In this document: piece after piece, positions 32,153 through 43,274 of the stretch
Layout of the letters: each line of letters opens with the position of its first letter
How positions within the stretch are numbered: the stretch's first letter is position 1
Notes under the pieces: generated by a model
The model's database searches: none
Seen by the model: only the letters and a program-made list of their open reading frames with translations
Told to the model about the DNA's origin: nothing
Made by a program: the position numbers and the translations under genes
DNA from: Apostichopus parvimensis
Lineage: Eukaryota; Echinodermata; Holothuroidea; Aspidochirotida; Stichopodidae
Length of the DNA: 44,268 bases
Assembly (NCBI GenBank): GCA_000934455.1
Contig: KN888029.1
Location: forward strand, 20,483-64,750
Direction: 5' to 3'

Positions 32153-35100
32153 CTATTTTTCTTCAAGTAATTTTGATTTCAATAAGACAGGCAAAATACG
32201 TCCTTCGTTTTGAATAAAGTTGTCAAGCTTTTCTATTTCTCTTTTAAATCCATTCACACGTACGTCATCTGACTTGAGCTTCTTGATTTCATCTTGAAAC
32301 ATTTTCTGATGAGCCTCAAGCAACCTCTTTGTCTCGTCTGGTGGTAATATAACATGGACGTATTTACAGGTGCACCGCGACAGGAACATGACACTTGTGC
32401 TTCCTGATGGTGTATTTGGTAACCATTGCCACATAGATAGCAGATCTATGTATACAAGTTTATCGTTCTCACATCCCTTAATTGTATTCTCATCGACAAT
32501 CAAAAGATTTGGGCATTTCAACTTTTTCCCTTTCCCCTTTTCTTTTCCTTGCTCGTTTTCCTCTTGATCCCTGTCCATTCCCTTTCCCGTGTCCTTGTCT
32601 TTTTGATCATTTGCAAATGCTGCATTTGCCACTGTTAACCATTTGTAACCGTCAATTTCTTCTTCAATGTTTTTTAATGCCTGCTCCATGCAAAGTTTGA
32701 TCTCTGAGAATATGCGGCTCTCAAATGTTCTGTTAAAAATATGTGACACCTTAAATAATATACGTGAACTGTCACCAATGTCTAAGACTCGGTCCTGAAA
32801 TATTCTGGTTATCACGTCCGTTATTCTCTGCGAGAGACAGTCACATAAATCTGATGTACGCGCAGTTTCACTTTCACTACTAGAACATTTACAGTTTTCA
32901 ATTCTGTACAAGAGTGCTTTTGATTCTTTCTGTGTGTTGGCATTGTGACTACCTGTCTGACAGTCATTTTGGTGTTGTTGTTGATTTCCCATCTCATCTT
33001 CTGTTTGATTAAAATTGTCATTGCTGTTTTGGCGATCTATGTCATTGTTCTGCTGATCATAGGTTCTATCGTTGTAATTTGTATTGCCTATTTGTGGTTT
33101 CATGCATACATCTCCGGTGTATTCGCAAATCGCTTTCATCAGTTTAGAAATTACCGGAGGATTTCTCAAATTCTTTGTAAGGTAGACTGTATGAAATTCC
33201 TCATTATCTATCACAGTCTCCTTGTAACATGTTTCTGTCGCTAAAGATACCCATACCTTGTCAATACAGTTGTCCCGGTTATTGCATCTCTCCACAAACT
33301 GTGATTTGGTTTTCTGAAAAAGGCTTAGCGGCATTTCATCAATAAATATGTTGATTTTTGTTATCTTGGTTGTGTCATTGTTGGATGAATCATTTTCCGA
33401 ATGTTCCTGTTCTAAAAATGAGTCAATCTTCTCAATAAACATATCACCTGTCATGGTTAGTACGTTTTCTTGTATTGGAGCAGACTCGTTGCATAGTTCT
33501 GTAACTGATACAACTTTCACTTTCTCCCTATATAGATCCCTTATGCACTCTCTCAAATAGTTCACAAGTGGTAATTCCGTAAATTTAGGATTGAATTTCA
33601 AGTACTTGTTCAGCTCTGGACAGCATATTATGTAGGTTTTGACACCTTCAGAAGCACAATTTTGTGCCTTATGGGTAAGAAGAAAAGTTTTACCGGTTCC
33701 AAAATCTCCTGTTATTGCAAGACATTTGGACTCATAATTTACTAATTCCATTTGTTCCGGATTCAAATAAAGACGTGCTTTCGTCCCAGATCTGTTTAGA
33801 CAATTTTTCTCTAAACGTGTCGGTTGAGCAGTCTCAACAAATAGTTTACTTATTTCACAGAACCACTCATGGGTCCACGGGTTGGGACTGTTGGTATCAT
33901 TTCCTGACAGCAAAGCGTTAAGCCAAGATTTAGATTCTATCTGACGTTTATCAAGTATTATTTCCCTATGATTTTTACAAACAGGAACATATTCCCCATG
34001 TTTATCATTGGTACATTCTACTGTAACACACGGGAGTGCAATAAATGTCTTGATAGGTATCTGGGAAGATGGGAAATCTGTCAGTCCTCTGCTCATCACC
34101 ATGAAAGCCATTTTGTCTCTGTAAAGTTGTTCTGCAGCTTTCTTTAAATGAGTTCGGAGCTTTCCATACTGGCTATCTGTACATGTAATCCCCTTTACTT
34201 GGACAAATATTATTCCAATTTCTTCACAAACAAGAACGACATCGTGGTCACCTCCGCTCCCCGTCTGGTGTTCTTTTCCATTTGTATCCTCACTATCCTT
34301 TCCAACGGAATACTGGTATTTAATTCCAGAAAATATGAACATATGTATATTAGGAACTTGCTCTGCCCAGACGCGGATGCTTTCCGTAACTATTTCCTCC
34401 TCTTTTACGCCCGGACTGGCGTCCTTAATGGCTTCCTTACTTTTGAAATTGAGACTAGAGTGAGGGATTCTGTAAACATATCCTCTGGGCTCATCTGGGT
34501 AAGCCAGGCTTTCTGTTCTCGATGTGTTTATATATTTAAGTGGTGTGAGAAACTTGCAGGTCTGGAATGCATGATACAGAGCACAAGCAGCATACTAAAA
34601 ATGAAGTAAAATACATATTGCACGATGTAACAAAAGTTTAAAGTCATAATTGAGGAATATAACTATGATGTCAACAACTGAATCTGAGGCTTAATTGTAT
34701 ATGCTGATTTTGTTTCCATATAGAAATGTTCCATTATTATAGAATTAAATGGCTCTTACATTTTTGTCCGAAAATGTTTTGAAATCTTTTTGGAATGTCG
34801 CTCTTGTTTCCTAATAAAATAAAATATAGAGAGAATTAATCAGGCGATGCTTTCGATTAAAGAGTAATACATAAATCAATATAGACTATGATAATGTATA
34901 TGATTCGGTAGGATGTCATGAACGAAAGAAAATGCTGCGAAAATGCAATTGGCTGAGTTGTCGATTCATTAATTAACATTAGAAATTTCCAAATATCCTT
35001 GAAAATACATATTCAAGTTTGTGTCACCCACAACCTAGCATTTTTCATAAGGTTGGTTGTTCTATGTTCATCTTGAAGGGCCAGACTGAATTGACTTCGA

Positions 35101-38100
35101 CTTCCGTTGGTATAAATTATTTCAGCAGCTTGAAAACGTTTGTTAAATATTGAGTTAGTGGAAAATTAATATTTAACAAACAAATTATGTTGATGTATTT
35201 TAAACAACGATTCTTCTTATCAATAGATCTAAAAGTGTGTAACAAGATTCTACCTCAAGATCCGTGAATATTTTCTTGATGTCAGTTTCTGGAGTGTCTG
35301 CTTAAAGAAAATACCAAATAATTAGTTGTTCCCTCAAAACATCTTAAAGATGTTCGTGGTTTCCGAACATTTGCTTTTCTTAGTTGTCAATTATGTTTAA
35401 AAATTGTAAAACAATACAGAATATGTTGTGTCCCACAGACTAATTGAAGTATACCAGTATTATCTTTTACCGATGTTATTTATATTAACCTAGAATAAAA
35501 ATGTATTGAAATGATCATAAAATTATTAATCGATAATGATATGATTATTCTAACCAATTTTGCAGCATATTGAAACGGCCGATAATTACAGTGTATTCTT
35601 AAAACATAAACCGACAACACTATTCATCACAATACTTAAATGAGTTTGATGAGGAACGTGCGTTTGACGCAATGGTGTCTGATTTTAATGGTATTTTACA
35701 CCAAACAAGTGACTGAAAGTAGCTATTTAATTAAGGGTTCCATCAAGAAAAACATATATAACTTAATTCAACGCTTGTTAACTTAGATTGAATCAAAACA
35801 CTTCTATCATAATGTAAAGCGAAAGCCTTTACTGAGCAGTTTACTTTCAAGATAGGACGAGCACAAAGTAATTTTGTAACATTTGTGGAGTTTGTATTTC
35901 TGAATTAAATGCATTAATTGCTACGATGGAACAGATGATTTAATATTAACACTGAAAGCTGTAATTATACTTGCCTTTGCTTGAATGTCTGGCAAACTGT
36001 ATATCGTCCTGTGTTGTAAATCAATGAATATATAGCGTCAACACTATTTTGATCATGAGTTTTAGTTTCCATCGAAGGATGACAAAGTTACTAAGTTTCA
36101 AATTTATTTATAATATATTAAAACCATTATTTCAACCAGGTGATTGATAGCAGTCATTTAGGGATATGTATACTATATGTATACTATATTCAAATATCTG
36201 AACGTCAGAAAAGAGTTCCATATTACTTAGAGTTTAGAAGGTTTTTAAGACTTTGTCCTCTGTTGACCTCAAATGACTTTTGACCTTCACAGAAAACAAG
36301 TTCACCAATTTCACGATTTTTGAGTTCTCGTGTTTACAAATGTTTTCAGACTTTGACCTCTCTTGACATTTGAACAGCATTAAACAATACGGTTCTTCTA
36401 CTCTATATGGTGCACCCACATACCAAATATAATGCTCACTTATCATACTTTTTAGTTATTGTATTTACAAGCCACTGCGTCACACACACACACACGTCAT
36501 TACCATCGCATGGATTCCTGTAGCCTCTGGAAAGGAATCAAGCCATAAAGCGAGTTGGCTTTTAGATTCCTTTCCACATAATTTGCCCAACATTTGACAT
36601 ATATCTGACTTATGTAGAGCAAGTGAGTTAAATTTGTCGAAGGATTAAGTGAGAACAAGAAACAGAATTTGAGCTAGCAAATTAGCTCTGCCACCAACCA
36701 CAAACCACCCTTTCAATAATTGCTATTACCGAATGTGAGTTACATAACTTATTGCCAAAGTCATCTACACTATAAATCACAAAGAATTAGGCCAATTTTG
36801 AGACCATCTTATGTAACCTGCTGACCGATGAAGCTCAGAGTGTGAAAAGTGATACGGGCAACGTGAGTGTGTTTAAAGCAGCAACTTTTTGAAGCAGATT
36901 TTTTTCCTGGATAATAATAATATAATAAAAATAATACCAAACACTTATATATTGCGATAAGCACTGGCATCAATGCGCTTTACAAAAATAGACTAAATCT
37001 TAACAAAGAGTACACAATAAAACACATGATTAAAATTACACAAGTAAATACAATGAAAATACATGTAAAATTAATGTAGCCAGATGGAAGAAAGTTAAGT
37101 TAAAACAACCACCAATGATACGTATACTGCGATGAATAGTCCAAATCACAAAAAGAAAATTTATGACAAATTAAAAACAGTTTTAGAAAGATGCGTCTTG
37201 AAACAAGATTTGAACAGAGCTGTACATTGTAGGGTTCTGAGTTGGAGAGGAAGGAAATTCCACAATTTTGGCGCAGGCAACGCGAAGCTTCTACCGTATG
37301 ATACCGTATTACGAGGAGTTTCTTGTAGGAGATGTAGAGATGAAGATCGTAGAGCTTGACCAGGTTGATAATATAACATGAGTTCAGACATGTACGTGGG
37401 TGCCTGACCGTTCAGTACTTTGAAAGTTTTAACAAGAAGCTTATACACATATCTCTCGCGAATTGGCAGACAGTGTAACTTGAACATAACCGGGGAGATG
37501 TGGTCGCGTTTCTTGCTCAAAGTGTTGACCCTTGTCAGTGCTAAAGACTACTGAGTTCCTCATCTGGGAGACCAAAAAGAAGACTATTGGATGACTATAT
37601 GTATATTTAAAGATCACTTGAAAACTATGTTATATTGGGCGCGTTCACTAAGGTGAACTGAAAATGACCTAACTATCTTCACCAAAAGAAAATTATACTA
37701 TGTTTGACCTCACAGATTCAATGTAGCTTCTTCCTTTAGTTAACATGTTTACAAGGATGACATTCTTTCACACATGATGACCTCGTGTGACCTTTGACCT
37801 CTAACAATCTCGACAGGGTTGTTGCACTAGCTAAGTTGGTTGTACATACGAAGTTCCACAAATATGTACTTCTCGAGCTCGCATGTATACAATGTTTTAC
37901 AGACTTTGAATTATTTTGTACGCACATGACCTTACCCTCCATCGATTTCAATAGGGTTCTACTCACCACGCTAGATGTGCATACCAAGTGTGAAGTTCAA
38001 AGAAAGATGCAAGTTTTGAGTTAGTGTGTTGAAGACGTTTGCCCTCTGTTGGCCCACTGACCATTGAACTTCACAGAAAAACATAGATATCTTGTACTAA

Positions 38101-41100
38101 GACGGAGACATCTACCACTTATGAAGTTAATTCACCATGAACTTTTTGAGTTACGGTGTTTACAAGCAAGTGTCACATGCACAGAAGAAACACAATTACA
38201 CAAACACGCCATCACCATTGCATAGATTCCTTCTGCCAAGGAATAAAAACTACTGACACGTCTATAACAGAAAGACAATGCCCGACGAATCGACGTCATC
38301 ATCATACTAGTTCTAAACATGCTGGTCGTCCTTTTGTGGTTTTTTGAATGTTTGAGTGGGTGGTTGGGGGTTTGTCTCTGCAGGTCGGTGGGCATATTTA
38401 CTTTTTTGGCTCGCTTGACTTGAGTTTCGTTTATCAGAATCTGAAAAGGTATCACTGGCGATTGGGTGATGGACTGTGCCCGAGGACCGGCTGTGACAGC
38501 TTAGAGAGTACTGCCCATGTTTTTTGGCATTGTTCCTTTGTTTTAAGCTTTTGGGAGTGGTTTCAGACCTGGACCGACCGTTTAACGGGAGACCGTTCCT
38601 GGTCGGTAGGACAGGATTTGTTTTATATGTGGTAGATCCTCCAGTTTGTTCTGTTGCTGTGTTGCAGCGTATTATTTGTGTTTGTTCTGTTGTGAAAAAA
38701 CTTGTGTGGAGGAATAGATGTGATATAGTTTTTAGGGGGAAATTTGCCAGTAGGCAGGCAGTCCTGGAGGCGGTGAAGTGTGACATTCGCCTTCAGGTTG
38801 AAGGCGATTTTCGCCGTTTATCTGGGGCTGCCTTTTTTGGACGGTGTTGTGCTGGGGAGGGGTGTTTCGTTTCGCTGCGTGCTGGTCGTCCTTTTGTAGT
38901 TTTTTGATTGCTTCAGTGGGTGGTTGGGCGTTTTGTCTCTGCAGGTCGGTGGGCCTATGTACTTTTTTGGCTCGCTTGACCTGAGTTTCGTTTGTAAGAA
39001 TGGGATGGTTCGGTAGTGCCGTTTGGTCGTGACGTTTTGTATCCCGCATGGCGGGTCACGTAAAAAGCAGAATGGGATGCTGGTAGTATCGTTTGGCCGT
39101 GACGTTTTGGATCCCGCATGGCGGGTCACGTAAAAAGCACTAGTTCTAAACCTGCAGACTGCAAAGTTAAATATCTTGAAGTAAGCCAAAGTAGATAAAG
39201 AGAGATGACGTAAACTCATACAGTGACGTAAACTCATACAGTTCCCTTCAGTTCATCGATGATTTTCAAAAGTAACACAAATCAATATAACGACTAATAA
39301 TGTTCGGGTGGATGGTGGGGCATTGTTTGTCTCCGCCGGTCGGTAGGCCTATTTTTTTTGGGCTTGCTTGAGTTGTGGGGTTTGTTTTTGAGAAGGGGTT
39401 GGTTTTATTCAGTGCCGTTTGGCCGTGACGTTTTGGTTTCCACGGGGCGTGTCACGTTAAAAGTACTACTAATAATGTAAAATTAGTAGCGCAAAAGTAA
39501 TACTTTTCATTTAGGTAGTTTGTCTATAAAACATACACTTTATTTCAATTTATCACAAACTGAGGTATATTGGTTACATCAGGAGCGATTAGGTGAGGCA
39601 TAACCTTCAATGGTTTCAAATGGAAACTAAACCGTCCTTATCATACATTTTGCCTATGATGATTGATTGATGCCCAAGCGCGGACTGACCGTCTGGTTTT
39701 CGGGGGTACAATGGGAAGGGTGGGGAGGGGGGGGGGGTGTCCTATGCCGCAACTTAGAATGGCAATGTCCGCTATTGCCCGAGGAACCTGATAGGTCTGC
39801 CCCTCTTTGATTAGTCTTGGCTAAGTCGTTTTCAATACTGTCTCGCGTGCAACTGTACATATCTCAGAGTCCGTTTCTGCCTACCACGAATGTGCTTGCC
39901 ACTGTATTTTACATGCCTGAGGATCTGTCCGATACAAACGTCTTAGAAATTTCTCCAAAGAGGGGCGTAATCTAATCCAAACCACAACATTTTTGTTTAT
40001 ATTATCATTACGAAATTGCGTGTCATGTGAGACCATGTTTCTTCCACAGCAATCAGCGACCGTGTCTCAGTGTACAAATCAATCTAAGGCCAACTGATGT
40101 TCACTGCTGGAGGCAGGGCTGGAATAAACATTTTGGGGGTAGTGGTCCCAATTGGCAAACCTGATTGGCTTCTTCGCTTTTCCGAAGCAAATGTTCCAAA
40201 ATCAAAGGAAAATATAAGATAGGTTAGGAGAAGTGTGCAAGACCCTAGCATCTATCAAAAGCTTTGCCGCGGGCATTCTCTGGCAGTACAGCAAACAGAT
40301 ACGGGGAAATAGCTTTGTGAAAAAGAAAGGTACACTAGGCTGTTCATACTAGGACTACTGTTTGGAATTTTGCGCATTTACACCCGACCTCAACTAAAAG
40401 ATCTGAACTGAAGGAAGGTGAGAAACGCTCCAGCAGAAAGCGCATTTTCTGTTTCACTCATACATGTTCTTATTATTCTTATTAGCGAATGGGCTGGCTC
40501 AAACTTGCGATATAAAATTATAATTATAACAGTATTTCCTACCTTATTGCCTTTGTGATTGCTTGTCGCAATCAGGGCTCTTTGAAAGTCCGTGTGCCAG
40601 TCCTTCTGTAACTTATTAAGTTTAGTTGCTGTAATATGATGGAACAAAGCTGTATCTGAAGTAGACGTAACGGTTTAAGTATATATGATGCAAGTATTAT
40701 TACTTCATTCTATCGTTGAAAACTAACGCTGTCACTGTAGACAACATAGTAACACAACCACTGGTGAAGTCAACCAAAAAATGGTGTAAATGTTTCGATT
40801 TTATCTACTATCTGTTTAGAAATTAATGTAATTAATTTGTATCATCTTCTAACTTGTCTGTACTGCAACTGTATGGAATCGTTGAGTGCCTTGGTGAATG
40901 GCCACGATGTATTACCAATATAATCAACCCTCATACACCAAGGGTAGTAAACTATAAACTACTGACGAAAAAAACGAAAAACGAAAAAAAAACGAAAAAA
41001 AAATAAAAAAGTAGAAGAATTGAAATAATATATATTAAAGAGTCCAACATGACATGGATAGACCCTCCTAAATAAGGCATGTCAAAGTACATGACTTGCT

Positions 41101-42426
41101 GGCATAGCAAGACATATAGTCATCAAAGGTTTCGTAATATCATGAATCATTGAAGATATATCCAGGTTTATGCAACTGGTCAATAAACATATCACAGGTA
41201 TCACGACATAGAACTAACCTGCCTATATGTTGCCCACACAGCTGTACCATAACCCTCAATGATTCGCAGTATAACAATAATAGGTTGACTGTCCATACCT
41301 ACTCGGAATGGCAGTACTAATTTAAGAATGCCCATAAGCATTCTCGTGGGTCTAACATTTAGCTAGAAAGCAGGGACTATGAGATCGTCTGGATTATCTG
41401 TTCTACCTTGTCAGAATGAAGGTGTACTTACTGGTTGACTGCTGGGGTTGAATACATGTTTAATACTAAGCTAAAATAATGACAATAATAACTGTTTTCA
41501 TAATAATAACCAACAAAAAGACAAAGGATTTACATAGACGGGAGGGGTGGGGGGGGGGGGGGGTCATACTTACAAACTTAAGGGTAATAAACATATTATG
41601 AACAAAGAGAATCATTGAGAGAATTTGTTCACCCCGCCATACAAGACAAGACCTTCATTTTCACCGACACCATACGTTCTCTAGGAAGTAAAAAATGTCT
41701 TCCCACTCTTAAATTTATTCCACCAGACATTAGAAAGAACATGACCTACCCTAGATTAAAGTAAACAAATAATGGGAGAATAAAGCAAAGCTTTGCCTAT
41801 TGACATGGGATCCCTTGTAATGGAAACGAAAGATGAGACGTGATGAACTAACACCTGTCTCTCATAGAATACGTAAAATAATTTAGGAGAAAACTGCGAC
41901 GATCACCAAAAAAGGCCTAACATGAGCTTGTGGGAAAGCATGCCAGAGACCACAAAAAGATTCATAGTGCAGTCCTCTGCAACAGAATTAAACCCAAAAT
42001 GATCAGCTGAGAACAGACCGTGCGGCTAAAATGGCACAAAGTCCTTCAACTATGGGGACATAACTAAATAGTGAACAGATGAGAATGAATAAGGAGAACG
42101 GAAAAGGAGTGAAGGGAGTAGAGGATACAGGGGTTTTACATGTTCTCACTGTAAATTACAGCCTCGTGCGAAACTGCGAAAGTTACAGTTGTGTATGCCG
42201 TCTGTCATAACCTCGTCATAGTAACTACTGGTTAATTGTTAAGTTTAGAACCATTTCATTTTCATTCATATGTAGTAAAAATACATTACGTTTACAGTTC
42301 TGCAACAACTCATATCAGTTGAGATAAATTCACCTTTGTTCTTTTTAGCCTCATCGGTGATGAGACGTTCGTCTATTGAACAGGAATCAAGTAGGAATAA
42401 CGGTATATGTGATGTTGGAATACGTT
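32153..42426 (-). CDS. NERD-like nuclease / SF1 helicase-like fusion protein (6 exons found, 5' end missing)
   Basis: Exons in transcript order: 42426-42334, 40655-40543, 36008-35975, 35300-35254, 34810-34760, 34594-32153. Phases agree throughout (1, 1, 0, 1, 0, 0). The first found exon enters in phase 1, so at least one upstream exon is missing. Five introns are bounded by good acceptors; the intron after 35975 uses a GC-AG donor (AAAG|GCAAGT). The last exon codes 813 residues. Counting from its Met at 34342: a NERD-like nuclease core at 31-51 (GGDHDVVLV then FVQVKG), Walker A GDFGTGKT (212-219), Walker B NIFIDE (331-336), the helicase motif NLRNPP (391-396), an Asn/Gln-rich insert (about 420-470), a Lys/Glu/Gly-rich insert (578-608), motif V-like TIKGCEND (620-627) and motif VI-like FLSRCTC (653-659). 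The ORF stays open and protein-like upstream of that Met, with EEIVTESIRVWAEQV supplying the first NERD helix. Role unknown; nucleic-acid processing or antiviral defence is an inference. Confidence 0.8.
34760..36008 (-). other. Small upstream coding exons of the nuclease-helicase gene
   Basis: Three short exons chain in frame. 36008-35975 (34 bp) gives DDIQFARHSSK plus one base. 35300-35254 (47 bp) completes that codon as Ala and gives DTPETDIKKIFTDLE. 34810-34760 (51 bp) gives ETRATFQKDFKTFSDKN. Next comes TTTTACTTCATTTTTAG at 34595 and the large exon, which opens YAACALYHAFQT. The peptides are charged and helical-looking, with no named domain. The consistent phases are the main evidence. 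Confidence 0.7.
36240..36528 (+). repeat. Dispersed repeat with TGACCT/TTGACC motifs, copy 1
   Basis: The words CCTCTGTTGACCTCAAATGA, TTTTGACCTTCACAGAAAA, TTTTGAGTT and TTTACAAG...CACACACACAC recur in this order in copies at 37757-38250 and 43275-43745. A second, decayed sub-unit begins near 36349 (TTTGACCTCTCTTGAC). It lies in an intron of the nuclease-helicase gene. The family is unnamed. Confidence 0.6.
36529..36575. repeat. Hairpin GGAAAGGAATC / GATTCCTTTCC
   Basis: An 11-bp perfect stem with an additional AAGCC/GGCTT pairing inside encloses a loop of about 11 bases. It lies at the end of the dispersed repeat; a weaker form (ATTCCTT...AAGGAAT) lies at about 38226-38244 at the end of another copy. 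Confidence 0.6.
36911..37570 (-). mobile_element. CR1-like LINE, 3' end only
   Basis: On the minus strand, 37550-37161 encodes the typical C-terminus of a CR1-clade ORF2: KKRDHISPVMFKLHCLPI, then VKTFKVLNGQAPTYMSEL, LRSSSLHLLQ, YGRSFALPAPKLWNFLPL and FKSCFKTHLSKTVFNL. This is followed by a 3' UTR with GCGCATTGATGCCAGTGC and an ATT/ATA microsatellite tail ending near 36911, also typical of CR1. It is 5'-truncated and has no catalytic domains. Confidence 0.9.
37757..38250 (+). repeat. Dispersed repeat with nuclear-receptor-like motifs, copies 2 and 3
   Basis: TGACCTTTGACCT at 37788-37800 is followed by TTTACAGACTTTG (37898) and a second sub-unit from 37921. A third sub-unit from 38034 has GCCCTCTGTTGGCCC, a weakened TGACC motif, TTTTTGAGTTACGGTGTTTA, AAGCAAGTGTCACATG and the ATTCCTT hairpin. 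The layout matches 36240 and 43275. Confidence 0.6.
38306..39151 (+). mobile_element. Composite Tx1-like LINE insertion with 13-bp target-site duplication
   Basis: ACTAGTTCTAAAC at 38306-38318 and 39139-39151 brackets one insertion. Inside, in order: a partial 3' tail (T5, 38321-38440) that stops before the terminal hairpin; a C-terminal ORF2 piece (38441-38820) with the zinc-binding-like CPRTGCDSLESTAHVFWHC; a full 3' tail (T6, 38820-39068) ending in CCCGC-ATG-GCGGG and CACGTAAAAAGC; and a repeat of the last 71 bp (T7, 39069-39138). All parts point the same way. The shared duplication argues for one integration of an already rearranged copy. Confidence 0.85.
39293..39478 (+). mobile_element. 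Tx1-like LINE 3' tail, fragment T8, with target-site duplication
   Basis: A diverged tail (TGTTTGTCTCCGCCGGTCGG, CCGTTTGGCCGTGACG, TTTCCACGGGGCG, CACGTTAAAAGT) is flanked on both sides by ACTAATAATGT (39293-39303 and 39468-39478). The internal divergence from T1-T7 suggests an older copy or a different subfamily. Confidence 0.85.
39480..40542. other. Intron of the nuclease-helicase gene, no other gene seen
   Basis: This contains a run of ten G near 39728-39737 and moderately GC-rich, repeat-like sequence to about 40300. No exon in phase with the flanking ones was recognised. Confidence 0.4.
40543..40655 (-). other. Coding exon of the nuclease-helicase gene
   Basis: The acceptor TACGTCTACTTCAG precedes 113 bp that read, after the split Asp codon, TALFHHITATKLNKLQKDW and on to NHKGNK, ending at AAG|GTAGGA. 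Only phase 1 entry is open. Its exit phase 0 fits the exon at 36008. Confidence 0.65.
40656..42333. other. Intron of the nuclease-helicase gene
   Basis: This holds an A-rich patch (GAAAAACGAAAAA type, 40968-41010) and a run of 15 G (41549-41563) that could form a G-quadruplex. No other gene was recognised. Confidence 0.4.
42334..42426 (-). other. Most 5' exon found of the nuclease-helicase gene
   Basis: After TTTTATTTTTCAG, 93 bp read RIPTSHIPLFLLDS and DERLITDEAKKNK and leave through AAAG|GTGAAT in phase 1, matching the next exon. A later donor (ACT|GTAAAC at 42295) would leave in phase 0 and would not join exon 40655 without an extra exon, so the earlier donor is preferred. The phase 1 entry shows that more coding sequence lies upstream. 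Confidence 0.55.
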
Positions 42427-43274
42427 CTGAAAAATAAAACGGGAACACAAACAAATAATGAAATGAGAATGAAACGTTGAATGATTTATAATAGTCAGGG
42501 ATGACATTAATAATGTACAGACTCACGTTTCACGTAAGGAGTATGATTACATTTCGTTGGTACTAAAACGAGTGAACGCCGGATGTGGTGTGAGGGAATA
42601 CAATGCACGAATAATTTTAAGTACCCACCCCTTTTTTAATACAGTCACCTATCCAAATTTCCTTTAGTTCAATACTTCTTGAAAACAAATCCATCCGTTT
42701 AATATAAACACTTTCGTAAGAGCATTCAGCAGATGGAGCCATTCGGTCCTTTTGTTTCTTTCCTCAATTTAACGATCTAAGAGATAAAGTAGTGTAGCCC
42801 CTTAACGGATACCAGATATCACCAATGAAACTGTGAAGTTCACACCCGGATTCCATAGATTACATTCAAACCTTTGGTGAAGAAACTCATCCAAGCACAC
42901 AGCCTATAACTGCCAGTATTAATTGTTCACTTAACAATTTCATGGTTTCAATCATGTCATTAGAACAACACCCACTATAAAAAAGCTTTCCCTTACAAAT
43001 AAAATACTAAGCAGAGGGAAACCCTCCCAGCAGTTACTTGCCTATGAATACATAAAAAAAATGTATCTCACAAGAGTAGTTTGCAGGCTAACCATGGCTT
43101 AAGTTTATACTACAGATGGAGAGCAGTATAAATCTAAACAGAGTCAGTGCTTAGGTGGTTTCATGATTGAGAATCTTGTGACATTATACTACAACGATGA
43201 AAGACAGAGGGACATTATTTGTTGTTGGTAATTTATTTTACATGCTCATTCTAAGAACGATGAGCAAATTTGCA

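Noticed and set aside
34148-34609. 153-codon plus-strand open frame
   Set aside because: It is antisense to the conserved first part of the nuclease-helicase exon and has no domain features.
41423-41440. 10-bp microexon of the nuclease-helicase gene (minus strand, before GTAAGTA)
   Set aside because: It would repair the phase if the exon at 42426 used its later donor, but the earlier donor at 42333 joins directly and more simply; the acceptor is weak.
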